Shown: piece by piece, positions 25,631-33,895 of the stretch | Position numbering within the stretch: the stretch's first letter is position 1 | Layout of the letters: each line of letters begins with the position of its first letter | Assembly (NCBI GenBank): GCA_001485605.1 | Contig: FAON01000001.1 | Coordinates: forward strand, 22,678 to 86,677 | Length of the DNA stretch: 64,000 nt | Reading direction: 5' to 3' | From: Candidatus Kryptobacter tengchongensis | GTDB lineage: Bacteria > Bacteroidota > Ignavibacteria > Kryptoniales > Kryptoniaceae | Program-made: the position numbers and the translations under genes | The notes under the pieces: model-generated | What the model was told of the DNA's origin: nothing | Database searches by the model: none | The model's input: the letters and a program-made list of their open reading frames with translations, nothing else

Positions 25631-26833
25631 ATGATTGGCGAAAAAACGACATCGGAAAAATTAGTCCTTTTTGAAAATGTTCAGTTTATCTATGAGCTCG
25701 CATTGGCACAGTTTGAACTTATATCTCTTGGGGTTGGTTTTGAGATAACAAATGGACTTAGGGAATTTAATGTATTCGGCGACCTTGATTTGAAAAAACT
25801 TAAGAAAAGATTGGCGTATTTTAAGATTGTTGGGAGTGAATACACTGATTATTATTTTATTTTGAGAAAGAACAGGACAAACTCGGTTAATCAATATTTA
25901 ACGCATTGGATTTACCCATACAAAGGCAAGTTTCACCCCCAAATGATAAGAGCTTTGTTGAATATAATAAAGCTTGAAAGCGGAGATACAGTTCTTGACC
26001 CATTCATCGGAAGTGGGACAACTGCCCTTGAGGCACAATTGCTTGGAATAAATTGCATAGGAATTGATATATCACCTTTATGTGTGCTTCAGAGCAAAGT
26101 TAAAACTGAATCTATTTATGTGCTTAACGAAATATGTGAATATAAAGAGAAAATTGATTCATCTCTCTTTTTTAGTGCGGATGAGAAAAAACTTGAAAGA
26201 ATTATTTCTAATATTGAGAACGAAAAGGTTAGGAATTTTTATACGATAGCTAAGCTTGTGGCTATAAGTGATAACATAAGGAGAAAAAAGAAATTTCAAG
26301 ATGCTTTCTTGAAAAACTTTAATTTAATGCTTCTTTCAGTGAAAGATTATGTTGAACTTGTAAATGAGTTAAATCTTGATTTAGGTCGCGTTGATATAAG
26401 GTTAGGTGATGCGAGAAATTTACCACTTTCTGATGAAAGCATTGATGGGGTTATAACTTCACCGCCTTATTCCATTGCTCTTGATTATGTGAAAAATGAT
26501 GAGCATGCTTTGAAAGCACTTGGATATGATTTAAGAAACATAAGAGAAGAATTTATTGGCGTCAGAGGGAAAGGAAGAAATAGAATAGAGCTATATAACG
26601 AAGATATGGAACAGGTTATTAGAGAAATATATAGGGTGCTTAAAAGAGGGAAATATGCTGTTATAATAATAGGAAATGCAACATATCAGGGTAAAGAAAT
26701 AAAAACTACAGAATTTATCATCAATTATGCGACGCAAATTGGATTTAAGCTGGTTAGAAATATAAATAAGATAATCTTCGGTTTGTACAATGTGATGCAA
26801 AGAGAAAACATTTTGATCTTTAAGAAGGAATGA
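25631..26833 (+). CDS. DNA methyltransferase of a type II restriction-modification pair
   Basis: I favour ATG 25631 (400 residues); a TTG at 25592 would add 13 residues. Motif I, DPFIGSGTTALEA, starts at residue 123 and binds S-adenosylmethionine. The catalytic motif IV, TSPPYS, is at 276-281. SPPY points to amino methylation, N4-cytosine or N6-adenine. The order is motif I, then about 150 variable residues, then motif IV. Its stop overlaps the ATG of the nuclease gene by four bases (ATGA). The target sequence is unknown. Base composition is somewhat more AT-rich than the neighbours, which fits acquisition by transfer. Confidence 0.85.
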   Translation: MIGEKTTSEKLVLFENVQFIYELALAQFELISLGVGFEITNGLREFNVFGDLDLKKLKKRLAYFKIVGSEYTDYYFILRKNRTNSVNQYLTHWIYPYKGKFHPQMIRALLNIIKLESGDTVLDPFIGSGTTALEAQLLGINCIGIDISPLCVLQSKVKTESIYVLNEICEYKEKIDSSLFFSADEKKLERIISNIENEKVRNFYTIAKLVAISDNIRRKKKFQDAFLKNFNLMLLSVKDYVELVNELNLDLGRVDIRLGDARNLPLSDESIDGVITSPPYSIALDYVKNDEHALKALGYDLRNIREEFIGVRGKGRNRIELYNEDMEQVIREIYRVLKRGKYAVIIIGNATYQGKEIKTTEFIINYATQIGFKLVRNINKIIFGLYNVMQRENILIFKKE

Positions 26834-27483
26834 GAAACAAAAACGACGAATATGTAAAACATCTTGAAGAAACAATTTCTAAGTTCTTAGAGCCAATTAA
26901 GGATATTCCTTATAGAATAGCAATTAAAGTGCTAACTGGTTGTGATGTTTTAAAATTTGATCCTGAATTAGATGAAAACAAGGATTTATTATTGAAGTTG
27001 AAAAAAGCAGCTGAAATAGCAGGTAAAAAAGCTCGCGAGAAGGGAATTCGCAGCAAAAGACCGAATGAAGCCGGAAATAAGATAGAGTCTTTTGTGATAG
27101 AATCTTTAAGGGAAGTTGGATTAGATGCTGATAAACCTAAAGCAAAGTCTGGCAGGAAAAAAGCCTCTGGATACCCCGATATTAAAATTTTATATAACGA
27201 TAAGGTAATCTATCTTGATTGTAAAACTTACAGCTCAAAGACAAAAGAACAAACCTTTAGGACTTTTTATTTTTCACCTTCGGATGACCCTAAAATTACA
27301 GAGGATGCTTTTCACTTTCTTTTGAGCTATGAATTAAAACAAACTGGTCGTATTTTTGTGCCTGTTTCGTGGCAACTTTACACTCTTGAAAACCTTTGGG
27401 TTCAAGTTAAACATGAGTTCAATGCGAGTAATAAAGATATTTACAAAAAGGAATTTTTATTATTACAAGGCAAGTTGAAATAA
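26830..27483 (+). CDS. Probable type II restriction endonuclease (PD-(D/E)XK fold)
   Basis: The protein is 217 residues and soluble. Residues 116-117 (YPD) and 130-132 (DCK) form the catalytic P-D-X12-D-X-K arrangement of PD-(D/E)XK nucleases. A basic stretch (KAREKGIRSKRPNEAGNK) precedes it, and an upstream Glu (ESFV) could complete the site. It is translationally coupled to the methyltransferase, which would protect host DNA. I cannot name a REBASE family or the site cut. It sits just before dnaG with no terminator between. Confidence 0.75.
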   Translation: MRNKNDEYVKHLEETISKFLEPIKDIPYRIAIKVLTGCDVLKFDPELDENKDLLLKLKKAAEIAGKKAREKGIRSKRPNEAGNKIESFVIESLREVGLDADKPKAKSGRKKASGYPDIKILYNDKVIYLDCKTYSSKTKEQTFRTFYFSPSDDPKITEDAFHFLLSYELKQTGRIFVPVSWQLYTLENLWVQVKHEFNASNKDIYKKEFLLLQGKLK

Positions 27484-27498
27484 AACTAAAATTCAAAA

Positions 27499-29406
27499 AT
27501 GCGTATCCCTGAAGATAAAATAGAGGAGATAAGAATTGCTGTTGACATTGTTGATTATATAAATCAGTTTGTGCCTTTGAGGAAGGTTGGGAAAAATTAT
27601 GTGGGGTTATGTCCCTTTCATACTGAGAAAACGCCTTCATTTACAGTAAGCCCGGATAAACAACTTTATCATTGTTTTGGTTGTGGTGCTGGTGGAAATG
27701 TTTTTAATTTTGTTATGCAATATGAAAAGGTTTCATTTTTTGAAGCTGTTAAGAAAATTGCGGAATATGTGGGGGTAGAACTCCCAAAGCCAGAAAGGAA
27801 GGAAAGGTGGGTTGAGACGGAGTTTGAAGAACTTTATGAGGCGAATCAGTTTGCGAAAGAATTTTTTATCAGAAATTTGATGAAGACGACGGAAGGGAAG
27901 AAAGCAATTGAATATCTTTATAAGCGTGGAATTAATGACGCAACGATAAGGAATTTTGAACTTGGTTATTCTCCAGAACAATGGGATGCCCTTGTCCAAT
28001 ATGCGATAAAACAAAATTTTTCGCTTGAATCGCTTGAAAAAGCTGGTGTTGTGGCAAGAAGAGAAGACGGAACTTATTATGACAGGTTCAGGGGTAGGGT
28101 AATTTTCCCAATTTTTTCAATCACAGGTCGGACTATAGCTTTTGGCGGGAGAAGATTGAAAGATGATGAAAATATACCAAAGTATATAAACTCTCCAGAG
28201 ACAAAGGTTTACACAAAGGGTAAAGTTTTATACGGGCTTTATCAGGGAAAAGAAGCGATAAGGAGAAAAGGATATGCGATTCTTGTTGAGGGTTATATGG
28301 ATTGCATCTCTCTATTTCAGGCGGGGATTGAAAATGTTGTCGCTTCTGGGGGCACGGCTTTGACGGAGGAGCAGGTGAGGTTGATTTCAAATTATACGAA
28401 TACAATTTATTTTCTCTATGATGCCGATTCAGCTGGAGCAAAAGCTATGATGCGTGGGATTGATTTGATGCTTGCACAGGGACTTGATGTTTATATCGTT
28501 AAATTGCCAGAAGGTGAAGATCCAGATTCGTTTATAAAGAAAAATCCCATTTCTGAGTTTAATAAATTAATTGAAAATGCTGTTAATTTCGTTGAATTCA
28601 AGGCATTAACATATCAGCAACTTGGAAAATTTGATGATCCAAATGTGAAAGTCAAAGCAATTCGCTCGCTCGTTGAATCAATTTCAAAAATTCCAGATGA
28701 ACTTAAAAGAAATGTTTTCATTCGTGAAATTTCCTCAAAGTATAAAATTCCAGAGCGTCTCCTTGTTAATGAGGTTGAATCTATCATTCTGAGAGCTCGG
28801 AAAGAATCGGCAAAGAATGAAGTTAAATCTCAGGAAAGTTTTATTTTTTCAAAGTTTAAAAACATTCCAGCGGAAGAAAGGGATCTTGCGAAGATTTTAC
28901 TTGAGGCAAATGAAGTTGTGTTAAAGTTTGTTTTTGAGTATATAAAGCTTAGCGATATTACAAGCGACTATGTTAAGCTGATCTATCAGAAAATTCATGA
29001 ATCGTTTCAAGAAAGTAAGGGAGATTATAAAAAGCCAGATGTTAATGATCTTTTGAATAAAGCTGAAAGCGATGAATTTAGAAGTTTTTTGACAAACATT
29101 GCCCTGAGCAAATATGAGGTTAGTCAATTTTGGAATGAAAAAAGAACTTCGGGTGATGAAGATGAGGTTGAAGAGTTGTGGAAAGCTGTTGATGATGTTC
29201 TTACCAAGTTTTATCTTCGCAAAATACAGAAGATAGAGCTTGATTTGACGGAGAAGATAAAAGAAGCTGAGAAGTCGGGTGATGAAGGGAGGCTTTTGGA
29301 ACTTCTTGTGAAAAAGAGCGAAATTGGAAAAAAGAAAAATATACTCGGCATCAAGGGTTTCAAGGATATAATTAGAAAATATCTTAACTCACTAAATAAG
29401 GTGTAA
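27499..29406 (+). CDS. dnaG: DNA primase
   Basis: The protein is 635 residues. The CHC2 zinc finger is clear at residues about 37-65 (CPFHTEKTPSF ... YHCFGCGAGGN). The catalytic core follows (GRVIFPIFSITGRTIAFGGR). The TOPRIM domain has VEGYMD and the metal-binding DADSAG. The C-terminal third is the helicase-interaction region and is weakly conserved, as usual. DnaG makes RNA primers for replication forks. It is preceded by the restriction-modification pair and followed, three bases after its stop, by a ferredoxin gene. Confidence 0.97.
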   Translation: MRIPEDKIEEIRIAVDIVDYINQFVPLRKVGKNYVGLCPFHTEKTPSFTVSPDKQLYHCFGCGAGGNVFNFVMQYEKVSFFEAVKKIAEYVGVELPKPERKERWVETEFEELYEANQFAKEFFIRNLMKTTEGKKAIEYLYKRGINDATIRNFELGYSPEQWDALVQYAIKQNFSLESLEKAGVVARREDGTYYDRFRGRVIFPIFSITGRTIAFGGRRLKDDENIPKYINSPETKVYTKGKVLYGLYQGKEAIRRKGYAILVEGYMDCISLFQAGIENVVASGGTALTEEQVRLISNYTNTIYFLYDADSAGAKAMMRGIDLMLAQGLDVYIVKLPEGEDPDSFIKKNPISEFNKLIENAVNFVEFKALTYQQLGKFDDPNVKVKAIRSLVESISKIPDELKRNVFIREISSKYKIPERLLVNEVESIILRARKESAKNEVKSQESFIFSKFKNIPAEERDLAKILLEANEVVLKFVFEYIKLSDITSDYVKLIYQKIHESFQESKGDYKKPDVNDLLNKAESDEFRSFLTNIALSKYEVSQFWNEKRTSGDEDEVEELWKAVDDVLTKFYLRKIQKIELDLTEKIKEAEKSGDEGRLLELLVKKSEIGKKKNILGIKGFKDIIRKYLNSLNKV

Positions 29407-29408
29407 AG

Positions 29409-29606
29409 ATGGTGATAGTCAAAGATAATAAATGTGATTTCTGCGGTTGTTGTGTTGGTGTTTGCCCAGAGAATTGTATTGAGCTTTACGAGGCGAAAAT
29501 TGAGATAATTCAGGAGCTTTGCACGGATTGTGGCAAATGCGTATGGGCTTGTCCTTTTGAAGTTCTTGAACTTCACATAACTAAGAAAAGGGAGACCTTT
29601 ACATAA
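29409..29606 (+). CDS. 2x[4Fe-4S] ferredoxin
   Basis: The protein is 65 residues. Two classic motifs, CDFCGCCVGVCP and CTDCGKCVWACP, each supply Cys ligands for a 4Fe-4S cluster. It is a small soluble electron carrier. It starts three bases after dnaG and ends three bases before the flavoprotein gene. The tight pairing with a geranylgeranyl-reductase-family enzyme suggests that it is that enzyme's electron donor, as known for the Methanosarcina acetivorans ferredoxin and geranylgeranyl reductase pair. Confidence 0.93.
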   Translation: MVIVKDNKCDFCGCCVGVCPENCIELYEAKIEIIQELCTDCGKCVWACPFEVLELHITKKRETFT

Positions 29607-29608
29607 AA

Positions 29609-30799
29609 ATGGCTTTTGGAAAAAATTTCCCAGAATCGGATTATTACGACATCATTGTTGTTGGAGCTGGTCCAGCGGGGACGACAGCTGCAAGGTTTTC
29701 AGCAATGAGCGGGGCAAAGGTCCTTGTGCTTGAAAAAGATAGAGATGTGGGTTATCCTGTAAGATGTGGCGAAGCGGTGAGCCATGAGGGACTTGTTCAG
29801 TTCATTGAGCCAGACCCGAAATGGATTGCAAGCACTGTTAGATATTTTAAACTTGTCGCTCCAGACGGGACTATAATAAAACCAAACATTGAAGGTTTTG
29901 GATATATACTTGAGAGAAGAATTTTTGATTACGAGCTTGCAAAACTTGCTGTGAGATATGGCGCTGAAATTGTGACCAAGGCTTATGTAAATGGCTTGAT
30001 AATGAAAGATGGAAGGGTTGAAGGAGTGAAAGTTTTACTGAACAATTCTGAACAGGTTGAAATTAGGGCTAAGATAGTTATCGGCGCGGATGGTGTTGAA
30101 TCAAGAGTGGGAAGATGGGCAGGACTTAACACAACATGCAGACTTCAAGATATGGAATCGGCGGTGCAGATGACCTTAACAAATATAGAGGTTGAACCAG
30201 ATACATGTTATTTTTACTTCGGTGAGAAAGTTGCTCCTGGTGGATACCTATGGATTTTTCCAAAGGGGAAAAACACCGCAAATGTTGGGCTTGGAATCGC
30301 TGGAATTTACGGGAGACAGAAGCATGCATTAAGATATCTTGAAGAATTCGTTGAAAAAAATTTCCCTAAAGCTTCTGTTTTAACTGTCATAGCTGGTGGC
30401 GTTCCGTGTGCTAAAACAGCAGATAAGATTGTAACGCATGGGCTTATGCTTGTTGGCGATGCAGCACATCAGGTGAATCCAGTTTCTGGTGGCGGAATAA
30501 TAAGCGGAATGATAGGAGGGAAAATTGCAGGTCAAATTGCAGGGGAAGCAGTAAGGGAAAATAATCTTAACTTGATTTTCAAGTATGAAGACGAATGGAG
30601 AAAAACACTTGGACAAAGGCATGAAAGATATTACAAGATAAAGCAATTCATTTATAAATTTTCAGATGAAAAGTTGAATGAAATTGCAAGGGAACTTTCA
30701 AAAATTCCATATGAAAAGCTAACACTTAAAAATCTTTTTCTCACGGCTGTTAAAACTCAACCTTCACTTATAATTGAGGTGATGAGGCTGTTTATATGA
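29609..30799 (+). CDS. Geranylgeranyl reductase family FAD-dependent oxidoreductase
   Basis: The protein is 396 residues. An N-terminal Rossmann FAD motif (VVGAGPAGTTAA) is followed by EKDRDVGYPVRCGEAVS, the FAD motif GADGVES, the family motif GGYLWIFPKG near residue 210, and the second FAD motif LVGDAAHQVNPVSGGGI. The family saturates isoprenoid double bonds: archaeal lipids, chlorophyll phytyl chains, or menaquinone tails (MenJ). In a bacterium with menaquinone, reduction of the quinone side chain is the most likely job, but the substrate is not shown. The adjacent ferredoxin is the probable reductant. Confidence 0.85.
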   Translation: MAFGKNFPESDYYDIIVVGAGPAGTTAARFSAMSGAKVLVLEKDRDVGYPVRCGEAVSHEGLVQFIEPDPKWIASTVRYFKLVAPDGTIIKPNIEGFGYILERRIFDYELAKLAVRYGAEIVTKAYVNGLIMKDGRVEGVKVLLNNSEQVEIRAKIVIGADGVESRVGRWAGLNTTCRLQDMESAVQMTLTNIEVEPDTCYFYFGEKVAPGGYLWIFPKGKNTANVGLGIAGIYGRQKHALRYLEEFVEKNFPKASVLTVIAGGVPCAKTADKIVTHGLMLVGDAAHQVNPVSGGGIISGMIGGKIAGQIAGEAVRENNLNLIFKYEDEWRKTLGQRHERYYKIKQFIYKFSDEKLNEIARELSKIPYEKLTLKNLFLTAVKTQPSLIIEVMRLFI

Positions 30800-30852
30800 G
30801 ATTCGGTTTTAAAGAATAGTTGCGATTTTTGATTTGGTTTAGTAAATTTTCA

Positions 30853-30890
30853 GGGAGTAGCTTTGATAAATGGCTACTCCCTTTTTATTT
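30853..30890 (+). terminator. Rho-independent terminator
   Basis: GGGAGTAGC (30853-30861) pairs with GCTACTCCC (30873-30881), followed by TTTTT. It closes the dnaG-ferredoxin-flavoprotein transcript before rsmB. Confidence 0.85.
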
Positions 30891-30940
30891 TAAAGGGAGG
30901 CGTGATTCTTTTAAATCAAACAAAAAAATACCTTAAGATT

Positions 30941-32290
30941 ATGGAACTTCAGGAATTTTACAAAGGTCCTCGTGGGATCGCAGTTAAAATTTTGAATCGC
31001 GTTGAGAGAACAGATTCATATCTTGATAAACTTCTTGACATTGAACTTAAATCAGACGAACTTAATGAACTTGACAAGAGATTTTTGACGGAGTTAACCC
31101 ATGGAGTTGTGAGGTGGAAAACGCGACTTGATTTTATAATTGAGTATTTCTGTAAGAACAAGTTCGCTATGCAAGATCCGAACATAAGAAACGCAATGAG
31201 GGTTGCGCTTTATCAGATTTTGTTTTTAACAAAAATTCCACATGCTGCAGCTGTAAACGAGGCGGTTGAGTTTGTCAAAAAAATTCGCGGGCAAAAAGCT
31301 GCTAATCTTGTCAATGCTGTGTTAAGAAATATAATTCGTAATCTTAACAAACTACCCACGCCAGATAGCGAATCAGACCCGATTCAGTATCTTTCAATAA
31401 TGTATGCGCATCCAACATGGATTGTTAAGAGGTGGGTTGAAAGATATGGGTTTTATGAAACTGAGCAGTTGCTTTCTGCAAATAATGAACGCCCGACGGT
31501 GGTTGTCAGAGCAAATTCTTTGAAAACAAATGTTGATGAACTTGCAAAACTTTTTGATGAAAGAGGGATAAAATATGTTAAGTCAAAATATCTTGATGAT
31601 TTTTTGAAGGTCGGGCATCTTACGGGAATTTATAACCTTGATCTTTTCAATCAAGGTTATTTTTCTGTTCAGGATGAAAGCGCTGGACTTGTCGTTAAAC
31701 TTCTTGATCCAAAACCTGGTGAAACGGTGATTGACTTATGTTCCGCACCTGGTGGAAAAACTACATATATCGGTGAATTGATGAAAAACGAGGGGAAAAT
31801 AATTGCGGTTGATAAATACGAGCACAGGTTAAATCTTGTCAAGCAAAGTTGTGAAAGAGTCGGGCTTACAAATGTTGAGTTTATAGCTGAGGACGCAACT
31901 GCTGTTAATTTTAATGGAAGCGCGGATAAAGTTTTAGTTGATGCACCATGTTCAGGTTTTGGAGTTATTCAGAAGAAGCCAGATATAAAATGGCAAAGAG
32001 AGCTTTCGGATATCAAAAATCTTGTAAAAACTCAACTTGAATTGCTTGAAACAGCAAGCAAGCTTGTTAAAAATGGCGGTGTGATAGTTTATAGCACATG
32101 CACAATTGAACCAGAGGAAAATATTGAGGTTGTTAAATCTTTCCTTGACAAACATCCAGAGTTTGAAGTTGAAGATGCGAGGAAATATTTACCATCTGAT
32201 GTTGTAACAAATGGAGGTTATATGGAAACATTTCCACACAAGCACGATATGGATGGAGGGTTTGCGGTAAGACTAATCAAAGTGAAATAA
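30941..32290 (+). CDS. rsmB: 16S rRNA (cytosine-967-C5)-methyltransferase
   Basis: From ATG 30941 the protein has 449 residues, the usual size. Upstream in-frame TTG and GTG codons (30863, 30902) lie in or against the terminator, although AGGGAGG at 30894-30900 leaves the start unsettled. The N-terminal part is the NusB-like RNA-binding domain (LTHGVVRWKTRLDFII). The methyltransferase domain has DLCSAPGGKTTYIGE (AdoMet site), VDAPCSGFG and the catalytic YSTCTIEPEEN. It methylates 16S rRNA C967 using two Cys residues. It is followed by hutH after 6 bases. Confidence 0.93.
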   Translation: MELQEFYKGPRGIAVKILNRVERTDSYLDKLLDIELKSDELNELDKRFLTELTHGVVRWKTRLDFIIEYFCKNKFAMQDPNIRNAMRVALYQILFLTKIPHAAAVNEAVEFVKKIRGQKAANLVNAVLRNIIRNLNKLPTPDSESDPIQYLSIMYAHPTWIVKRWVERYGFYETEQLLSANNERPTVVVRANSLKTNVDELAKLFDERGIKYVKSKYLDDFLKVGHLTGIYNLDLFNQGYFSVQDESAGLVVKLLDPKPGETVIDLCSAPGGKTTYIGELMKNEGKIIAVDKYEHRLNLVKQSCERVGLTNVEFIAEDATAVNFNGSADKVLVDAPCSGFGVIQKKPDIKWQRELSDIKNLVKTQLELLETASKLVKNGGVIVYSTCTIEPEENIEVVKSFLDKHPEFEVEDARKYLPSDVVTNGGYMETFPHKHDMDGGFAVRLIKVK

Positions 32291-32296
32291 AAGCTT

Positions 32297-33892
32297 ATGA
32301 AAAATAACAAAACTTCGCACCCTGTAATAGTTGATGGTGAGACATTAACACCTGAAAAGGTTTTTGATGTTGCGGTTAATTTCGCACCTGTTAAACTTTC
32401 TCCAGATGCCATATCCAAAATGAAAAAGTCAAGACAACTTGTTGAAAAGTGGGTTCAAAAAGATGAGGTGATTTATGGGGTTACAACTGGATTTGGGGAT
32501 TTTGCTACGGTGAAGATAGAAAAGAAAGAGATTGAAAAACTCCAGAGGAACCTAATCTTCAGCCACTCTGCAGGTGCAGGTGAGCCATTACCTCCTGAAG
32601 TTGTAAGGGCGATGATGCTTCTTAGAGCAAACGCTCTTTCAAAAGGTTATTCGGGTGTTAGAGTTGAAACGGTTAAAATGTTAATTGATTTTTTAAATCT
32701 TCACATAACACCAATCATTCCATCTCAAGGTTCTGTTGGCTCAAGTGGTGATCTCGTTCAGCTTTCACATCTTGTCCTTGCAATGATGGGAGAGGGTAAT
32801 GTTTGGGTGGGGAAGGATATTAACCCATTAAATTTGAAAAAAATGAAGGCTTTGTCTGCGCTTAAAAAATTTGGATTGGAACCAATTAGACTTTCTGCAA
32901 AGGAAGGACTTGCTCTTATAAATGGCACACAGATGATGACTGCTTATGCATGCTTGATTGTTAAGCAAGCAAAAGAATTGTGTAAAATAGCTGATATCGC
33001 CGCATCACTTAGTATTGAGGCTTTGAAAGGAACTGATAGAGCTTTTGATGAAAGAATTCATAAACTAAGACCCTATCAAGGACAACAGAAGGTTGCGAGA
33101 AATATATTGAGAATGATGAAAAATAGCGAGATACGGCTTTCTCATCTTTATGATGATCCAAGGGTTCAAGATGCTTACTCTTTGAGATGCGTTCCTCAAA
33201 TTCACGGTGCATCAAGAGATGCGATTGATTATGTTTACGAAATTGTTTCAATTGAGGTGAATTCAGCAACGGATAATCCGTTGATTTTCCCAGAGGATGA
33301 AGTTCATCTTGAAGGTGGAAATTTCCATGGACAACCGATTGCGCTTGCAATGGATTTCATCGCTATTGCTTTATCTGAACTTGCAAATGTTTCAGAAAGA
33401 AGAATAGAACGACTTGTCAACGCTCAATTGAGTGGTTTGCCGAAGTTTTTAACAACTCGTGGTGGATTAAACTCGGGATTGATGATAGCTCAATACACCG
33501 CAGCATCTCTGGTTTCTGAAAACAAAGTTTTGGCTCATCCTGCAAGCGTTGATTCAATACCCACATCAGCAAATCAAGAAGACCATAACAGCATGGGCTC
33601 AATATCGGCGCAAAAGGCATATAGAGTTTTAAAAAATGTTCAAACTGTTCTTGCAATTGAGATAATGTGCGCTGCTCAGGGGATTGACTTTGCGAAGGTT
33701 GATCCAAAGACTGGAAAAATAATGAGGTGCGGTATCGGGACACAAGCGGCGTATGAATTCGTTAGAAAGAAAATTAAACATCTTGATGAAGATAGAATTT
33801 TACATAATGACATCGTGAAGGCGCTTGAAATCGTCAGGAGTGGGGAAATTATAAATGTGGTTGAAAAAGCAATTGGTGAAAAACTTGAATGA
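32297..33892 (+). CDS. hutH: Histidine ammonia-lyase-like MIO enzyme with an SSG prosthetic triad
   Basis: The protein is 531 residues. Family motifs are seen: YGVTTGFGDFA, NLIFSHSAGAGEPL (the His after Ser matches the HutH selectivity position), NGTQMMTAY, QDAYSLRCVPQIHG and PTSANQEDHNSMG. The enzyme deaminates histidine to urocanate, or a related aromatic amino acid, through the MIO electrophile formed by three residues. Here the triad is Ser149-Ser150-Gly151 (GSVGSSGDLVQLSH) rather than the usual Ala-Ser-Gly, and the normal Pro two residues after the Leu is Gln. No other hut gene is nearby. An aminomutase or a different aromatic lyase remains possible. Confidence 0.85.
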   Translation: MKNNKTSHPVIVDGETLTPEKVFDVAVNFAPVKLSPDAISKMKKSRQLVEKWVQKDEVIYGVTTGFGDFATVKIEKKEIEKLQRNLIFSHSAGAGEPLPPEVVRAMMLLRANALSKGYSGVRVETVKMLIDFLNLHITPIIPSQGSVGSSGDLVQLSHLVLAMMGEGNVWVGKDINPLNLKKMKALSALKKFGLEPIRLSAKEGLALINGTQMMTAYACLIVKQAKELCKIADIAASLSIEALKGTDRAFDERIHKLRPYQGQQKVARNILRMMKNSEIRLSHLYDDPRVQDAYSLRCVPQIHGASRDAIDYVYEIVSIEVNSATDNPLIFPEDEVHLEGGNFHGQPIALAMDFIAIALSELANVSERRIERLVNAQLSGLPKFLTTRGGLNSGLMIAQYTAASLVSENKVLAHPASVDSIPTSANQEDHNSMGSISAQKAYRVLKNVQTVLAIEIMCAAQGIDFAKVDPKTGKIMRCGIGTQAAYEFVRKKIKHLDEDRILHNDIVKALEIVRSGEIINVVEKAIGEKLE

Positions 33893-33895
33893 TTT

